The notes below the pieces were generated by a model that ran no database searches, had not been told where the DNA came from, and saw only the letters and a program-made list of their open reading frames with translations. This document shows, piece by piece, positions 46,925 through 58,300 of a DNA stretch of 64,000 nucleotides (positions within the stretch are counted from its first letter, which is position 1; each line of letters starts with the position of its first letter). The stretch lies in NCBI RefSeq assembly GCF_000331735.1, contig NC_020126.1, positions 5,226,501 through 5,290,500 of the forward strand, read 5' to 3'. This DNA comes from Myxococcus stipitatus DSM 14675. Lineage in GTDB: Bacteria > Myxococcota > Myxococcia > Myxococcales > Myxococcaceae. The translations under genes and the position numbers were made by a program.

Positions 46925-47734
46925 GTGCAAGAACTTCTCACCACCCTGATTGGCGATGCACACGGCTTCATCGCCTACGCGACCATCTTCGGCATCCTCG
47001 TGGCCTGCGGCCTGGGCGTTCCGCTTCCGGAGGACATCTCGCTCATCCTGGGCGGCTTCCTGGCGCACAAGGGCGCGGCGAACCTGCCCATGATGATGGC
47101 GGTGGGGTTCGGCGGCATCCTCGTCGGCGACAGCCTCATCTTCTTCGCGGGCCGGCGCCTGGGCGGCAAGCTGGGCCGCAATGGTGAAGGGAAGGGCGGA
47201 GGATTCTTCGCTCGCATCGTCACCCCGGAGAAGCGCGCCCGGGTGGAAGGGCTGTTCGAGCGCCACGGCCAGAAGATTGTCTGCATCGCCCGCTTCATGC
47301 CGGGCGTGCGCGCGGTGACGTACTTCACCGCGGGCTCGGTGGGCATGTCCTACTGGCGCTTCATCTTCTGGGACGGCCTGGCCGCGCTCCTGTCCGCCCC
47401 CGTGTTCGTCTGGCTCGGCTTCCACTTCGGCAGCGAGCTGGACATGCTCATCGGCAAGTTCAAGGAGGGCCAGTACGCCGTCATGGGCGTGCTCCTGGTG
47501 GCCGTCGTCGGCTACTTCGTGTGGCGGCGCCATCGCAATGCCGCGGCGAAGCAGGCCTCGGGTGAGTCCTCCTCCGTGGCGTCTCCGTCGCTCCCGGCCA
47601 ATGACTCGGCCTCGACGTCCGGCGGGGCGCGCAACACCGTGAAGGGCGGCTCCGAGTCCCTGTTCACCGTGGCCGCGACGCCGCCCGAGAAGGCTCCCGT
47701 GACGGACCCTTCCCGCGAGCTGATGAAGCACTGA
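46925..47734 (+). CDS. DedA/SNARE-associated membrane protein
   Basis: 269 residues from a GTG at 46925 with GACGGGAC upstream. The N-terminus has the re-entrant GLGVPLPEDISLILGGFLAHKG motif, then RFMPGVRAVTYFTAGSVGMSYWRFIFWDG, the key DedA signatures. Membrane helices occupy about residues 20-205. A Ser/Thr/Ala-rich tail of about 60 residues is unusual for the family. DedA proteins act as lipid or undecaprenyl-phosphate scramblases in the inner membrane. Isolated on the chromosome; MATE starts 129 bp later. Confidence 0.88.
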   Translation: MQELLTTLIGDAHGFIAYATIFGILVACGLGVPLPEDISLILGGFLAHKGAANLPMMMAVGFGGILVGDSLIFFAGRRLGGKLGRNGEGKGGGFFARIVTPEKRARVEGLFERHGQKIVCIARFMPGVRAVTYFTAGSVGMSYWRFIFWDGLAALLSAPVFVWLGFHFGSELDMLIGKFKEGQYAVMGVLLVAVVGYFVWRRHRNAAAKQASGESSSVASPSLPANDSASTSGGARNTVKGGSESLFTVAATPPEKAPVTDPSRELMKH

Positions 47735-47862
47735 CGTCGCAGTTCCTTGGTGCTCATAGGGGCTGGGAAGCCCCTGTGTGCCCTGGCAAGCAGGCGTGAT
47801 GTCGCTGGCGGTGACGGGCGGTGCCTGTTACGCGGCCGCCAGCGCGGTCTCCGCGGCGAACC

Positions 47863-49248
47863 ATGGCAGACACCTCCGTGCAGGGCCCCACCAGGATGGG
47901 GTTGTTCCGGCTGACCTGGCCGATCTTCCTGGAGCTCCTCCTCTTCATGATGATGGGGACGGCGGACACGCTGATGCTCAGCGGTGTGTCCGACGACGCG
48001 GTCTCCGCGGTCGGCGTCGTCAATCAGTACCTCTTCATCTGCATCCTCATCATGGAGGTGGTGAGCCACGGCGCATCCGTCGTCGTGTCGCAGTACCTGG
48101 GCGCCAGACGCTCGGAGGAGGCGGCGCGCATCGCGGCTGTCGCCATCACCCTGAACCTCCTGATGGGGCTGACGGTGAGCGCGGGGCTGCTGCTGTTCGG
48201 CGATGCGCTGCTGTCGCGGATGAACCTACACGGCATCGTCCTGGAGCAGGCCCGGACGTACATGGGCATCGCCGGGGGGCTCATCTTCCTCCAGGCGCTC
48301 ATCAACGTCTTCTCGGCCCTGGTGCGCACCTATGGCTTCACGCGCGAGTCCATGCTCGTCGCGCTGGGGATGAACGTGCTGCACGTGGGCGGCAACGCGC
48401 TGCTCATCTTCGGGCTGTGGGGAGTGCCTCGGCTCGAGGTCGCGGGCGCGGCCTGGTCCACGGTCATCAGCCGCGGCGTGGCGCTCGTTGTCTTCGCGGT
48501 CCTGCTGCGCCGGGTGATGGACGTGCGGATGCAGCCGCGCGACTACGTGAACTTCTCGTGGGACACCCTGCGGAAGATTCTCCGGGTGGGCGTCCCGTCC
48601 GCCGTCGAGCACGGCACGTATCAGTGCTGCCAGGCGGTGTTCCTGTACTACGTGACGTTCCTGGGGGCGACGTCGCTGGCCTCACGCCAGTACGGGAACG
48701 CCATCTCCCAGTACGTCTACCTGTTCAGCTTCGCGGTGGGCATGGGCACCGCCATCATCGTCGGACGACTGGTGGGCTCTCGCCAGCAGGACGAGGCCTA
48801 TCGCCGCGTGCTGAAGAGCCTCCAGTGGGCGGTGGCCATCACCGTCGTCGTGGACCTCGCGGTCATCGCCATCCGGGTGCCGCTGGTGAGCCTCTTCACC
48901 CACGACGCGGAGATCATCCAGCTCACCGCCCACGTCATCGTCCTGGGGCTGCTGCTGGAGTCGGGGCGCTCGTTCAACCTGGTGTTGGTGCACGCGCTGC
49001 GGTCCGCGGGGGACGCGCCGTTCACCGTCTACATGGCGTTCCTGTCCATGGTCTGCATGAGCCTGCCCCTGGGCTACTTCCTGGTGTTCAAGCTGGGGCT
49101 GGGGCTCGCGGGCGTGTGGCTGGCCATCGCCGCGGATGAGTGGGTGCGCGCCATCACCTTCTGGGTCCGGTGGCGGAGTCGCGCCTGGGAGAAGAAGTCC
49201 CTGGTGGATGACGCCCTCGCCGCTCCGGTCGCGGCGGCACAGCACTGA
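47863..49248 (+). CDS. MATE-family efflux transporter
   Basis: 461 residues, about twelve transmembrane segments in two halves, beginning MGLFRLTWPIFLELLLFMMMGTADTLMLS. The repeated VGVPSAVEHG-type and AGAAWSTVISRG segments mark the MATE fold. The ATG at 47863 was chosen over upstream in-frame codons because the family begins near the first helix. It exports drugs or metabolites using Na+ or H+. It is convergent with the NRPS gene, so the two are not one operon, although functional linkage is possible. Confidence 0.9.
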   Translation: MADTSVQGPTRMGLFRLTWPIFLELLLFMMMGTADTLMLSGVSDDAVSAVGVVNQYLFICILIMEVVSHGASVVVSQYLGARRSEEAARIAAVAITLNLLMGLTVSAGLLLFGDALLSRMNLHGIVLEQARTYMGIAGGLIFLQALINVFSALVRTYGFTRESMLVALGMNVLHVGGNALLIFGLWGVPRLEVAGAAWSTVISRGVALVVFAVLLRRVMDVRMQPRDYVNFSWDTLRKILRVGVPSAVEHGTYQCCQAVFLYYVTFLGATSLASRQYGNAISQYVYLFSFAVGMGTAIIVGRLVGSRQQDEAYRRVLKSLQWAVAITVVVDLAVIAIRVPLVSLFTHDAEIIQLTAHVIVLGLLLESGRSFNLVLVHALRSAGDAPFTVYMAFLSMVCMSLPLGYFLVFKLGLGLAGVWLAIAADEWVRAITFWVRWRSRAWEKKSLVDDALAAPVAAAQH

Positions 49249-49252
49249 GAGG

Positions 49253-49306
49253 GGCCGCGGCTTCGGACGGTGTCGGGAGCACCCGACACCTCCGAAGCCA
49301 GCGGCC
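49253..49306. terminator. Long bidirectional hairpin between MATE and NRPS
   Basis: Near-perfect inverted repeat of 54 bases: arms GGCCGC, GGCTTCGGA and GGTGTCGGG with their complements on the other side, loop AGCA, two single-base bulges. It lies between two convergent stop codons. Confidence 0.75.
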
Positions 49307-49320
49307 TTCCGACCCTCAGC

Positions 49321-52300
49321 TCACGGCAGGTTCTTCAGCGCCTCGCGGAGCCGCTCCGCCAGCTCACTGACGCCCGGCGCACGCAGGAGGCCGTAGTGGT
49401 CTCCCGTCACCGAGTGCCGCTCCAGGCCCGTCCCCACGAGCGAGGACCAGCCCCCATCCGAGGGCAGGCTCGCGTCGTGCTCCGCGGCCTTGAGCAACAG
49501 CACGCGCCCCGTCGTGGGCGTGGCCACGTAGCGGCGGGCGGCGCCCAGGTGAGCCTCGAAGACACGAAGGAGTGACTTCAGCCGCTCCGGGTCCGTCCCG
49601 GGAGGCAGCACTCCCGCGCGGGCCGCCGTGGCCAGGAGCGCATCCAGCACCGCGTCCGGCTCCATCGCGGAGAGGGCACTCAGGTCGAGGCCCTCCAGGT
49701 TCGACAAGGAGGCCCCGAGCAGGTCCCTCGCGAACAGGGCCACGACCTGGAGCCGGTCCAGCTCCGAAGGGGCCGGCGCCTTCACCGCGCCCGGTGCATA
49801 GGCGTCGATGAGCGCGACCATCGCCACCTGTTCACCTTGCTCCCGGAGCTGCCGAGCCATCTCGTAGGCGATGACGCCACCGAGCGACCATCCCCCCAGG
49901 AGGTAGGGTCCATGAGGTTGGACCTCACGCATCTCGGAGAGGTAGGCCCGGGCCATCTCCTCCACGGAGTCGCGAGGCGCGCCGTCCCCCTCCATGCCCC
50001 GAGCCTGGAGGCCGATGAAGGGCCGGTCCGCCCCGAGCCGTCGAGCCAGCTCCGCGTAGCAGAAGACACTGCCGCCCACCGGATGCACGCAGAAGAACGG
50101 TGTCTTCCCCTCGGTGGTCACGGTCCCGAAGGGCACCAGGGACGACGGCTTGCCTTGGGTCCGGGCAGCCCCCTGCAAGAGGGCGGCGAGTTGCTCCACG
50201 GTGGGCGCCTGGAAGAGCGCGGCCAGGGGAACAGGCCGGCCCACCGCCTCGCTCACGGCCGTCATCAAGCGCACGGCCAACAGCGAGTGGCCGCCCAGTT
50301 CGAAGAAGTTGGAGCGGACCCCCACCGGCTTGACGGAGAGCACGTCCTCCCAGACTCGCGCCAGCTTCAGCTCCAGCGGTGTCCTCGGAGCGACCAGGGC
50401 CTCGGAACCCGTGGCATCCAGGGTCGGCTCCGGCAGGGCCTTCGTGTCCACCTTGCCGTTCAGCGTCAGGGGCAGGGCGGGGAGGAGCGTGATGGCGGAC
50501 GGCACCATGTACTCGGGCAGGCGCTGCTGGAGCCAGGCCTTCAGCGTGGCCACTTCCGGAGCGGAGTCACCAGCCGCCACGACATAGGCCACCAGCTTCC
50601 GGTCTCCATGACCGTCGCCTCGAGCCACGACGATGGCGTCCCTCAACCCCGAGTGCTCGCGCAGCGCCGCGGCGACTTCTCCGGGCTCGACGCGGAAGCC
50701 CCGCACCTTCACCTGGAAGTCCACGCGGCCGATGAACTCGACGCGGCCATCCTCGAGCCAACGCACCCGGTCTCCCGTGCGGTACATGCGAGCACCGGGC
50801 ACCTTGCTGAAGGGGTCGCGCAGGAATCGCTCCTCCGTCAGCTCCGGGCGGCCGAAGTAGCCGCGCGCCACCTGCGGCCCCCCCACGTACAGCTCACCGG
50901 GCATGCCCACGGGCACGGGCTGCCGAGTCGTGTCCAACACGTAGAGCCGCGTCTGTCCCAGCGCCCGGCCCAGCGGGACCTGCGCCGGCGCCTTGTCGCC
51001 GGGCGGCAGATCCACCCGCCCCGCGAGCACGCCCACCGTCGTCTCCGTCGGGCCGTAGTGGTTGAACACCTCGCACCCGGGCATGAGCGCGTGGACTCGC
51101 TCCAGCAGGGCCCACGAAGACGACTCGCCCCCCAGCACCAGCCGCTTGCGCGGCAAGACACGCTGGGGCTCGACCACCGACAGCATCGCCGCCAGGTGCG
51201 ACGGGACGATCTTCATGCAGTCCACCGCATGGCCATGGAGGTACTCCGCCAGGCCTTCGGGGCTGCGTGCTCGCTCCTGCGTCACCACATGCAACAGGCC
51301 GCCGGTCACCAGGGCAGGGAACAGCACCGTGTTGCCCAGGTCCGCCGCGAACGTGGAGACCAGGGCGAAGCTCTGGCACTCGGTGAGGCTCAGGCGGTCG
51401 ATGGCCGCGTGGACGTAGCTCATGAGCTGACCGTGGGGAACCGCCACGCCCTTGGGCCGGCCCGTGCTGCCTGACGTGAAGAGCACGTAGGCCAGCTGGT
51501 CCGGCTGGATGTCCACTCGGGGGGCGTCGACGGGCAGGCTCGCGAGCAGCGCGGCGTCCGCATCCATGCGCACGCACTGGAGGGCCAGGCCTTCGAAGGC
51601 TCCCGCGTGGCGAGCCTCCGTCACGACGACGGGCGAGGACACTTCCTCCACCAGTCCGCGCAGGCGGGCCGCGGGCTGCGACGGCTCCAGCGGGACGTAG
51701 GCGCCTCCCGCCTTGAGCACACCGAGCAGCGCGGCGACCAGCTCCACACCGCGCTCCATGCACAGGGCCACGGGCACATCCCGCTTCACCCCCGCCTTGA
51801 CCAGGTGATGCGCGAGTTGATTGGCCCGCTCATCGAGCTGACGGTAGGTCCACACCTGGTCTTCGCAGCGGACGGCGGGGGCCTCGGGCGTCCTCGCGGC
51901 CTGCTGCTCGAAGAGGCGATGGAACGGCAGCTCCGACGCCACCGTCACCTCGGCGGGCCGAGTGTCCTCGAGCAGCCGCTGGCGCTCCGGGTCCGAGAGC
52001 AGGGACAAGGTGGACAGCGGGGCATCGGGCGAGGCCATCGCACGCTCGAGGAGCTGATGGAAGTGGCGCATCAGCCGCTCGGCGGTGGAGGACTCGAACA
52101 GGTCGGTGCTGAAGAAGAGGCCGCCCTGGTACCGCTCGGCCACTCGCAGCAGGTGGAGGTTGAGCTCGAACTTCGTCGAGACGTGCTCGACCTCCACGTT
52201 CTTGAGCGTCAGCTCGGGGAACGTGACCTCCGTCATGGGCGCGTTCTGGAGCACGAACATCGCCTGGAACAACGGCGTGCGGCCCAGGTCTCGCGCGGGC

Positions 52301-55300
52301 TGGAGCGCTTCCACCAGTCGCTCGAACGGGAGGTCCTGGTGCTCGTAGGCGCCGAGCGTCGCGTCCCGGACCTGCGAGAGCAGGCCTCGGAACGTCAGCT
52401 CGGGCGTGAAGCGAGCCCGCAGGGCCAGGGTGTTGATGAACACACCCAGCATGCCCTCGGTCTGCGCGTGGCGGCGGCCCGCGATGGGCGAGCCGACCAC
52501 CACGTCATCCTGCCCGGAGTACCGCTGGAGCAGGGCCTGGAACGCGGCCAGGAACAGCATGAACGGGGTGACCTTCTCCTTCTTGGTCATCGCGTCCACG
52601 GCGTCGCTCAGCGCCGGGGTCAACTGCACGGGGAGCAGGGCACCACCCGAGGACAACGCGGCGGGACGCGGCTTGTCCGTGGGGAGCTCCAACGCCGCGG
52701 GCGCACCGTCGAGGTGCTTCGTCCACCAGGAGAGCTGTGCTCGCAGCGCGTCTCCCTGGAGCCAGTTCCGCTGCCACGTCGCGTAGTCCACGTACTGCAT
52801 CGCCACCGGCGGCAGCGGCGACGGGGCGCCTCGCTGGAAGGCCAGGTAGAGCTGGGTCAGCTCACGCACCAGCACACTCATGGACCAGCCGTCCGAGATG
52901 ATGTGGTGCATGCACACCAGCAGCACATGCTCGGTCGGAGTGACCCGCACCGCCGTGACTCGGAGGAGGGGGCCCTTGCCGAGGTCGAACGACGCCTGCG
53001 CATCCTCGGTCGCGATGCGGAGCACCTCGGCCTCGTGCCGCTCGGGCGGCAGCGTCCCCAGGTCCACGAGCTTGATGGGCAGGCTCGCAGGCGCGTGGAT
53101 GACCTGACGCGGCTCTCCGTTCTCCATCCGGAACGTCGTGCGCAGGGCCTCATGACGCTCGATCAACACATCGAAGGCGCGCTGGAACGACGGCAGGTCG
53201 ACCTGGCCCAGCAGCTTCAGCGCCGAGGGGATGTTGTACAGCGGGTGTCCCGGCTGGAGCTGATCCAGGAACCACAGTCGCTGCTGCGCGAAGGAGACGG
53301 GGAACGTGCCGCCTCGCTTCGCCAGGGTCATGGGCGGCAGCGCCAACGCGGTGCTGCGCTCGTCCGACAGCTCCGTTTGCAGCCGCTTCGCGAGCGAGGC
53401 CAGCGTGGGGAACTCGAAGAGGACTCGGACCTCCAGTTCGACGCCCAGGTCTTCGCGCAGGGCCGCCGTCAGCCGCGTGGCCAGCAACGAATGGCCTCCT
53501 AGCTCGAAGAAGTTGTCATGGCGTCCCACGCGGGACACCTGGAGCAACGTCATCCAGCGCTCCGCCAGCTTCGCCTCGAGCTGCGTCGCGGGTGCCTCGT
53601 AGGGCCGATGGGACTCCGCGACCCGGCCCTCCAGGGCTGGCAGGGCGCGGCGATCCACCTTGCCGTGCTCCGTCTGCGGCAACGCGGGCAGGTACACGAG
53701 GGCCGCGGGGACCATGTACTCGGGCAGGCGCTGACGCAGCCACGCCTTGGGTTCCTCACCCTGGAGGGGATGCCCCTCCGCGGTCGCGAGGTAGGCCACC
53801 AGCCGCTTGTCTCCGGGCACGTCCTCACGGACCACCACGGCGGCCTCTCGGACCTCGGGATGCGCGCGCAGGGCCGCTTCGATCTCCCCCAGCTCGATGC
53901 GGAAGCCCCGCACCTTCACCTGGAAGTCGATGCGGCCCAGGAAGCGCAGCGTCCCCGCCTGCGTCCAGCACACGCGGTCCCCCGTGCGATAGAGGCGCTC
54001 GCCCGGCGTGGGGGCGAAGGGATGCGGGATGAAGCGCTCGGCGGTGAGGTCCGGCCGCCCGTGATAGCCACGGGCCAGCCCCGGTCCTCCGATGAACAGC
54101 TCGCCCGGTACCCCCACCGGGACCGGGTTCAGCGCGGTGTCCAGGACGTAGACCTGGGTGTTGGGCAGCGGCCGCCCGATGGGCACCGAGTCCTCCACGG
54201 ACTCGCCGGGCGACAGGACGTGCTGGGTCGCGGCGACCGTGGCTTCGGTGGGGCCATACGCGTTGAGGAGCAGCCCCCCTTGCGCCAGGCGCTCGCGAGC
54301 CCGGGGCGCGGGGAGGGCGTCGCCTCCCACCCACAGGCGGGGCAGTCGTGACAGGGCCTCCGGCTGATGCTGCTGCATCACATCGAAGAGCGCGGTGGCC
54401 AGCAGCGCGGTCGTGACGTGGTTCTCGGTCAGGACTCGCGCCAGCTCCGCCACCTCCGGCGGGCGCGGCGGATACGCGACGAGCCGGGCCCCCATGAGCA
54501 GCGCGCTCCAGATCTCCAGGGCCGACGGGTCGAACGTCATCGGAGACACCTGGAGGACGACCTCCGCGGAATCACGCGGGACGAAGCCGATCCCCGCGAT
54601 GAGCCGCATCACGCTCCGATGGGTGATGGCCACGCCCTTGGGCGTTCCCGTCGAGCCCGACGTGTACGTGACGTAGGCGAGCTGGTCCGAGTGCAGCGCC
54701 AGGTGAGGCGCCTGTGCGGGCTGGCGCGCGATGTGCTCCCACTCCGTGTCGAGCATCACCACGGGCCAGTCGCCCCCAGGCAACACCTGCTCGGCGGAGC
54801 TCACCGTGAGGACTCCGGCGACGCGGGCGTCCTCGAGCATGAAGGTGAGCCGCTGCGTGGGGAGCGACGTGTCGAGCGGGACGTAGCAGCCTCCCGCCTT
54901 CAAGATGCCCAGCAGCGCGACATAGAGCTCCAGGCTTCGGGGGATGCACACGGCGAGGCGTGACTCCGGCCCCATGCCCAGCGACAGCAGGTGCCGGGCC
55001 AGCCGGTTCGAGCGCTCGTCCAGCTCCGCGTAGGTGAGCTGCTGTCCCTCGAACTGGAGCGCCACCGCCTCGGGTGTCCGCCGGGCCTGCTCGGTGAACA
55101 GCGCGGGGATGGTGGCCTCCCCGGGATAGTCGGCCTCCGTGTGGTTCCACTCCTCCAGGACGCGCTGCCGCTCCTCCAGGGGAATCAGCGGCAACGCCGC
55201 CAACGGCGTGTCCGGCCCCGTCACGATGGCGTGCAGCAGCACCAGGAGGTGTTGCACGAAGCGCTGCATCGTCTCGGGCACGAAGAGGTTCGTGTTGTAG

Positions 55301-58300
55301 ACGATGCCCCCGACGAAGCCCTCGGGCGCCCGGGTGAGGTCCAGGGCCAGGTCGAACATCGAGAGCTCGATTTCATCCATATCCGCCTGCGAGACGGACA
55401 GCTCGGGCAGGAGGATCTCCGACAGCGGCGCGTTCTGGAGCGTGAAGCTCGCCTGGAACAGCGGCGTGCGGCTCGCGTCACGCTGGGTCGACATCTCCTC
55501 GACGATCTTCTCGAACGGCACGCCCTGGTGCTCGAACGCTCCCAGCGTTCCTTCACGCACCTGCTTGAGCAGCGTCCGGAAGGACGTTCCGGTCTGGAAG
55601 CGCGCGCGAAGGATGATCGTGTTCACGAAGAAGCCGATCAGCCCCTCCGTGTCCGCCAGGTTCCGGTTGGCGATGGGCGACCCCACCAGGATGTCATCCT
55701 GGCCCGAGTACCGGTGCAGCAGCGTCTGGTACGCGGCCAACAGCACCATGTACGGCGTGCTGCCTTCCTCCTGCGCCAGGGCCTCCAGGGCCCGGGTCAA
55801 CTTCAGCGGGATGCGCACCTTCGTGACGGCGCCGCGGTGATTGAACACCGCCGGACGAGGCTTGTCCGTGGGCAGCTCCAACGCCTGTGGCGCACCCTCC
55901 AGATGCTGCCTCCACCAGCCAAGCTGCGCCTTGAGGTTGCTGCCCTGCAGCCAGTTGCGCTGCCAGACCGCGTAGTCCGCGTACTGGATGGCCAGCTCCG
56001 GCAGTGGCGACGGCAGTCCTCGGCGGAAGGACTCATAGAGTGTCGTCAGCTCGCGCACGAACACGCCCAACGACCAGCCGTCCGAGACGATGTGATGCAC
56101 GTGCAGGACCAGGATGTGGTCCTCCGGCTGGAGCTTCACCAGCAGGGTCCTCAACAAGGGTCCACGGGCCAGGTCGAACGGGGCGCGGGCCTCCTCGTTG
56201 ACCAGACGCAGGGCCTCCGACTTGCGCAGGTCCTCCTCGTCGATGCGCGAGAGGTCCACCTTGCGCAGCGGAGCGAAGGTCGCCGGGAGGATCTTCTGCA
56301 CGGGCCGACCGGCCTCCGCGCGGAAGACGGTGCGGAGCGACTCGTGACGACGCACCAGCTCATCGAAGGTGCGGCGGAGCACACGCTCGTCCAAGGTCCC
56401 CTCCAGACGCAGGGGGAACGGGTTGTTGTAGAGCGAGGACCCGGGCTTGAGCTGGTCCTCGAACCACAGGCGCTGCTGGGCGAACGACAGGGGCAGGTCC
56501 CCCGTCCTCGGGACGCGAGTGATGGCCGGGGCCTGGCTGCCCGTGGCGGCTCCCAGGCGGGCCGCGAGCTCGGCCACCGTGGGCGCACCGAACAAGTCTC
56601 CCAGCGGGAGCTCGATACCCAACGTCGCGCGGATGCGTGAGACGACCTGCGTCGCCAGGAGCGAGTGGCCGCCCAGCTCGAAGAAGTCGTCGTGGATGCC
56701 CACGCTGTCGCGGTGCAGGACCTCCGCCCAGATGGCCGCGAGCTGTTCTTCGAGTTGATTGCGTGGCGCTGCTTCGGCCGACGCCTTCTCTTCCGGCACC
56801 TCCGGCGCGGGCAGCGACTTGCGGTCCACCTTGCCGTTGGAGGACAGCGGCAGGGTGGGCAGCACCACGAAGGCGGACGGCACCATGTACTCGGGCAACT
56901 GCCGCTGGGCGTAGGTCTTCAGCCCCGCGACGTCCAGGTCCGCGCTCTCCGCGACGACGTAGGCGACCAGCCGCTTGTCGCCCGGGACATCCTCGCGCGC
57001 CACCACGACGACGTCGCGCAGACCGGCGAAGCCTCGCAGCGTCGCCTCCACCTCACCGGGCTCGATGCGGAAGCCGCGGATCTTCACCTGGAAGTCGACG
57101 CGGCCCATGAACTCCAGCGTCCCATCCATGCGCCAGCGCACCTTGTCACCCGTGCGGTACAGGCGGGCACCCGGCGTCGTGGCGAAGGGGTGGGGGACGA
57201 AGCGCTCGGCCGTGAGGTCCGGACGGTTGAGGTAACCCCACGCCAGGCCATCGCCTCCCACGAACAGCTCCCCGGGGATTCCCGGCGGCACGGGCTGGAA
57301 CGAAGCATCCAGCACGTAGGCCGTGGAGCTCGACAGCGGCCGGCCGATGGGCACCGAGCGGCCCACGGTGTCTCCGGCGCGCAGCGTGTGCGTCGCGGAG
57401 AACGTGGTGTTCTCCGTGGGGCCATAGCCGTTGATGAGCACTGCGTCCGGAGACAGCCGCGCGAGGTGCTCCGCCACGCGCTGCACCGGCAGCACGTCAC
57501 CGCCCGCGAGCACCTGACGCACGCGGGCCAGGGCCTCGCCCTCGTGCTGGACCACCTGGTCGAACAGCGCCGCCGTCAGCCACAGCGACGTGACACCGGA
57601 GCTGCTCACCAGCGAGGCCAGTGCTTCGAGCGACTGCGCCTTCGGGGGCGCGAGGACCAGCCGTCCGCCGTTGAGCAGCGCGCCCCAGATCTCCAGGGTG
57701 GAGGCATCGAACGCCGCGGGCGCGTTCTGGAGGAAGACCTCCTCCGGCCCGAAGCGCATGAACGTGTTGCCCTGCACGAGCCGCGTCACGCCCCGGTGCG
57801 GAACGCAGACACCCTTGGGGTGTCCGGTGCTTCCCGAGGTGAACATCACGTAGGCCAGCGACTCCTCGCTCACGACGGCGGTGGGCGCGGACGTGGGCCG
57901 CTTCGCGATGTGGTTCCATTCCGCGTCGAGCAGCACCAACAGGCAGCCCAGCTCGGGCAGCTCGTCGGCCAGGTGCTCCTGGGTCAGCAGGACGGTGACG
58001 CCGGACTCGCGGAGGATCCACGAGAGGCGCTCCGCGGGGTAGCTGGGCTCCAGCGGCACGTAGGCCGCGCCCGTCTGGAGGATGCCGAGCAGTCCGATGA
58101 TGAGCTCGGGCGAGCGCTCCATGCACAGGCCCACGCGGGTTCCCGGACGAACCCCCATCGCCTGCAGGTGATGGGCGACTTGATGCGCGCGCGACCGCAG
58201 CTCCGCATAGGTGAGCTGGCCGTCGGCGAAGGACAGCGCGATGGCGTTCGGCGCGTGCTCCACCTGCCGGGCGAAGGCCTCGTGAATCGACGCCGCGCGA

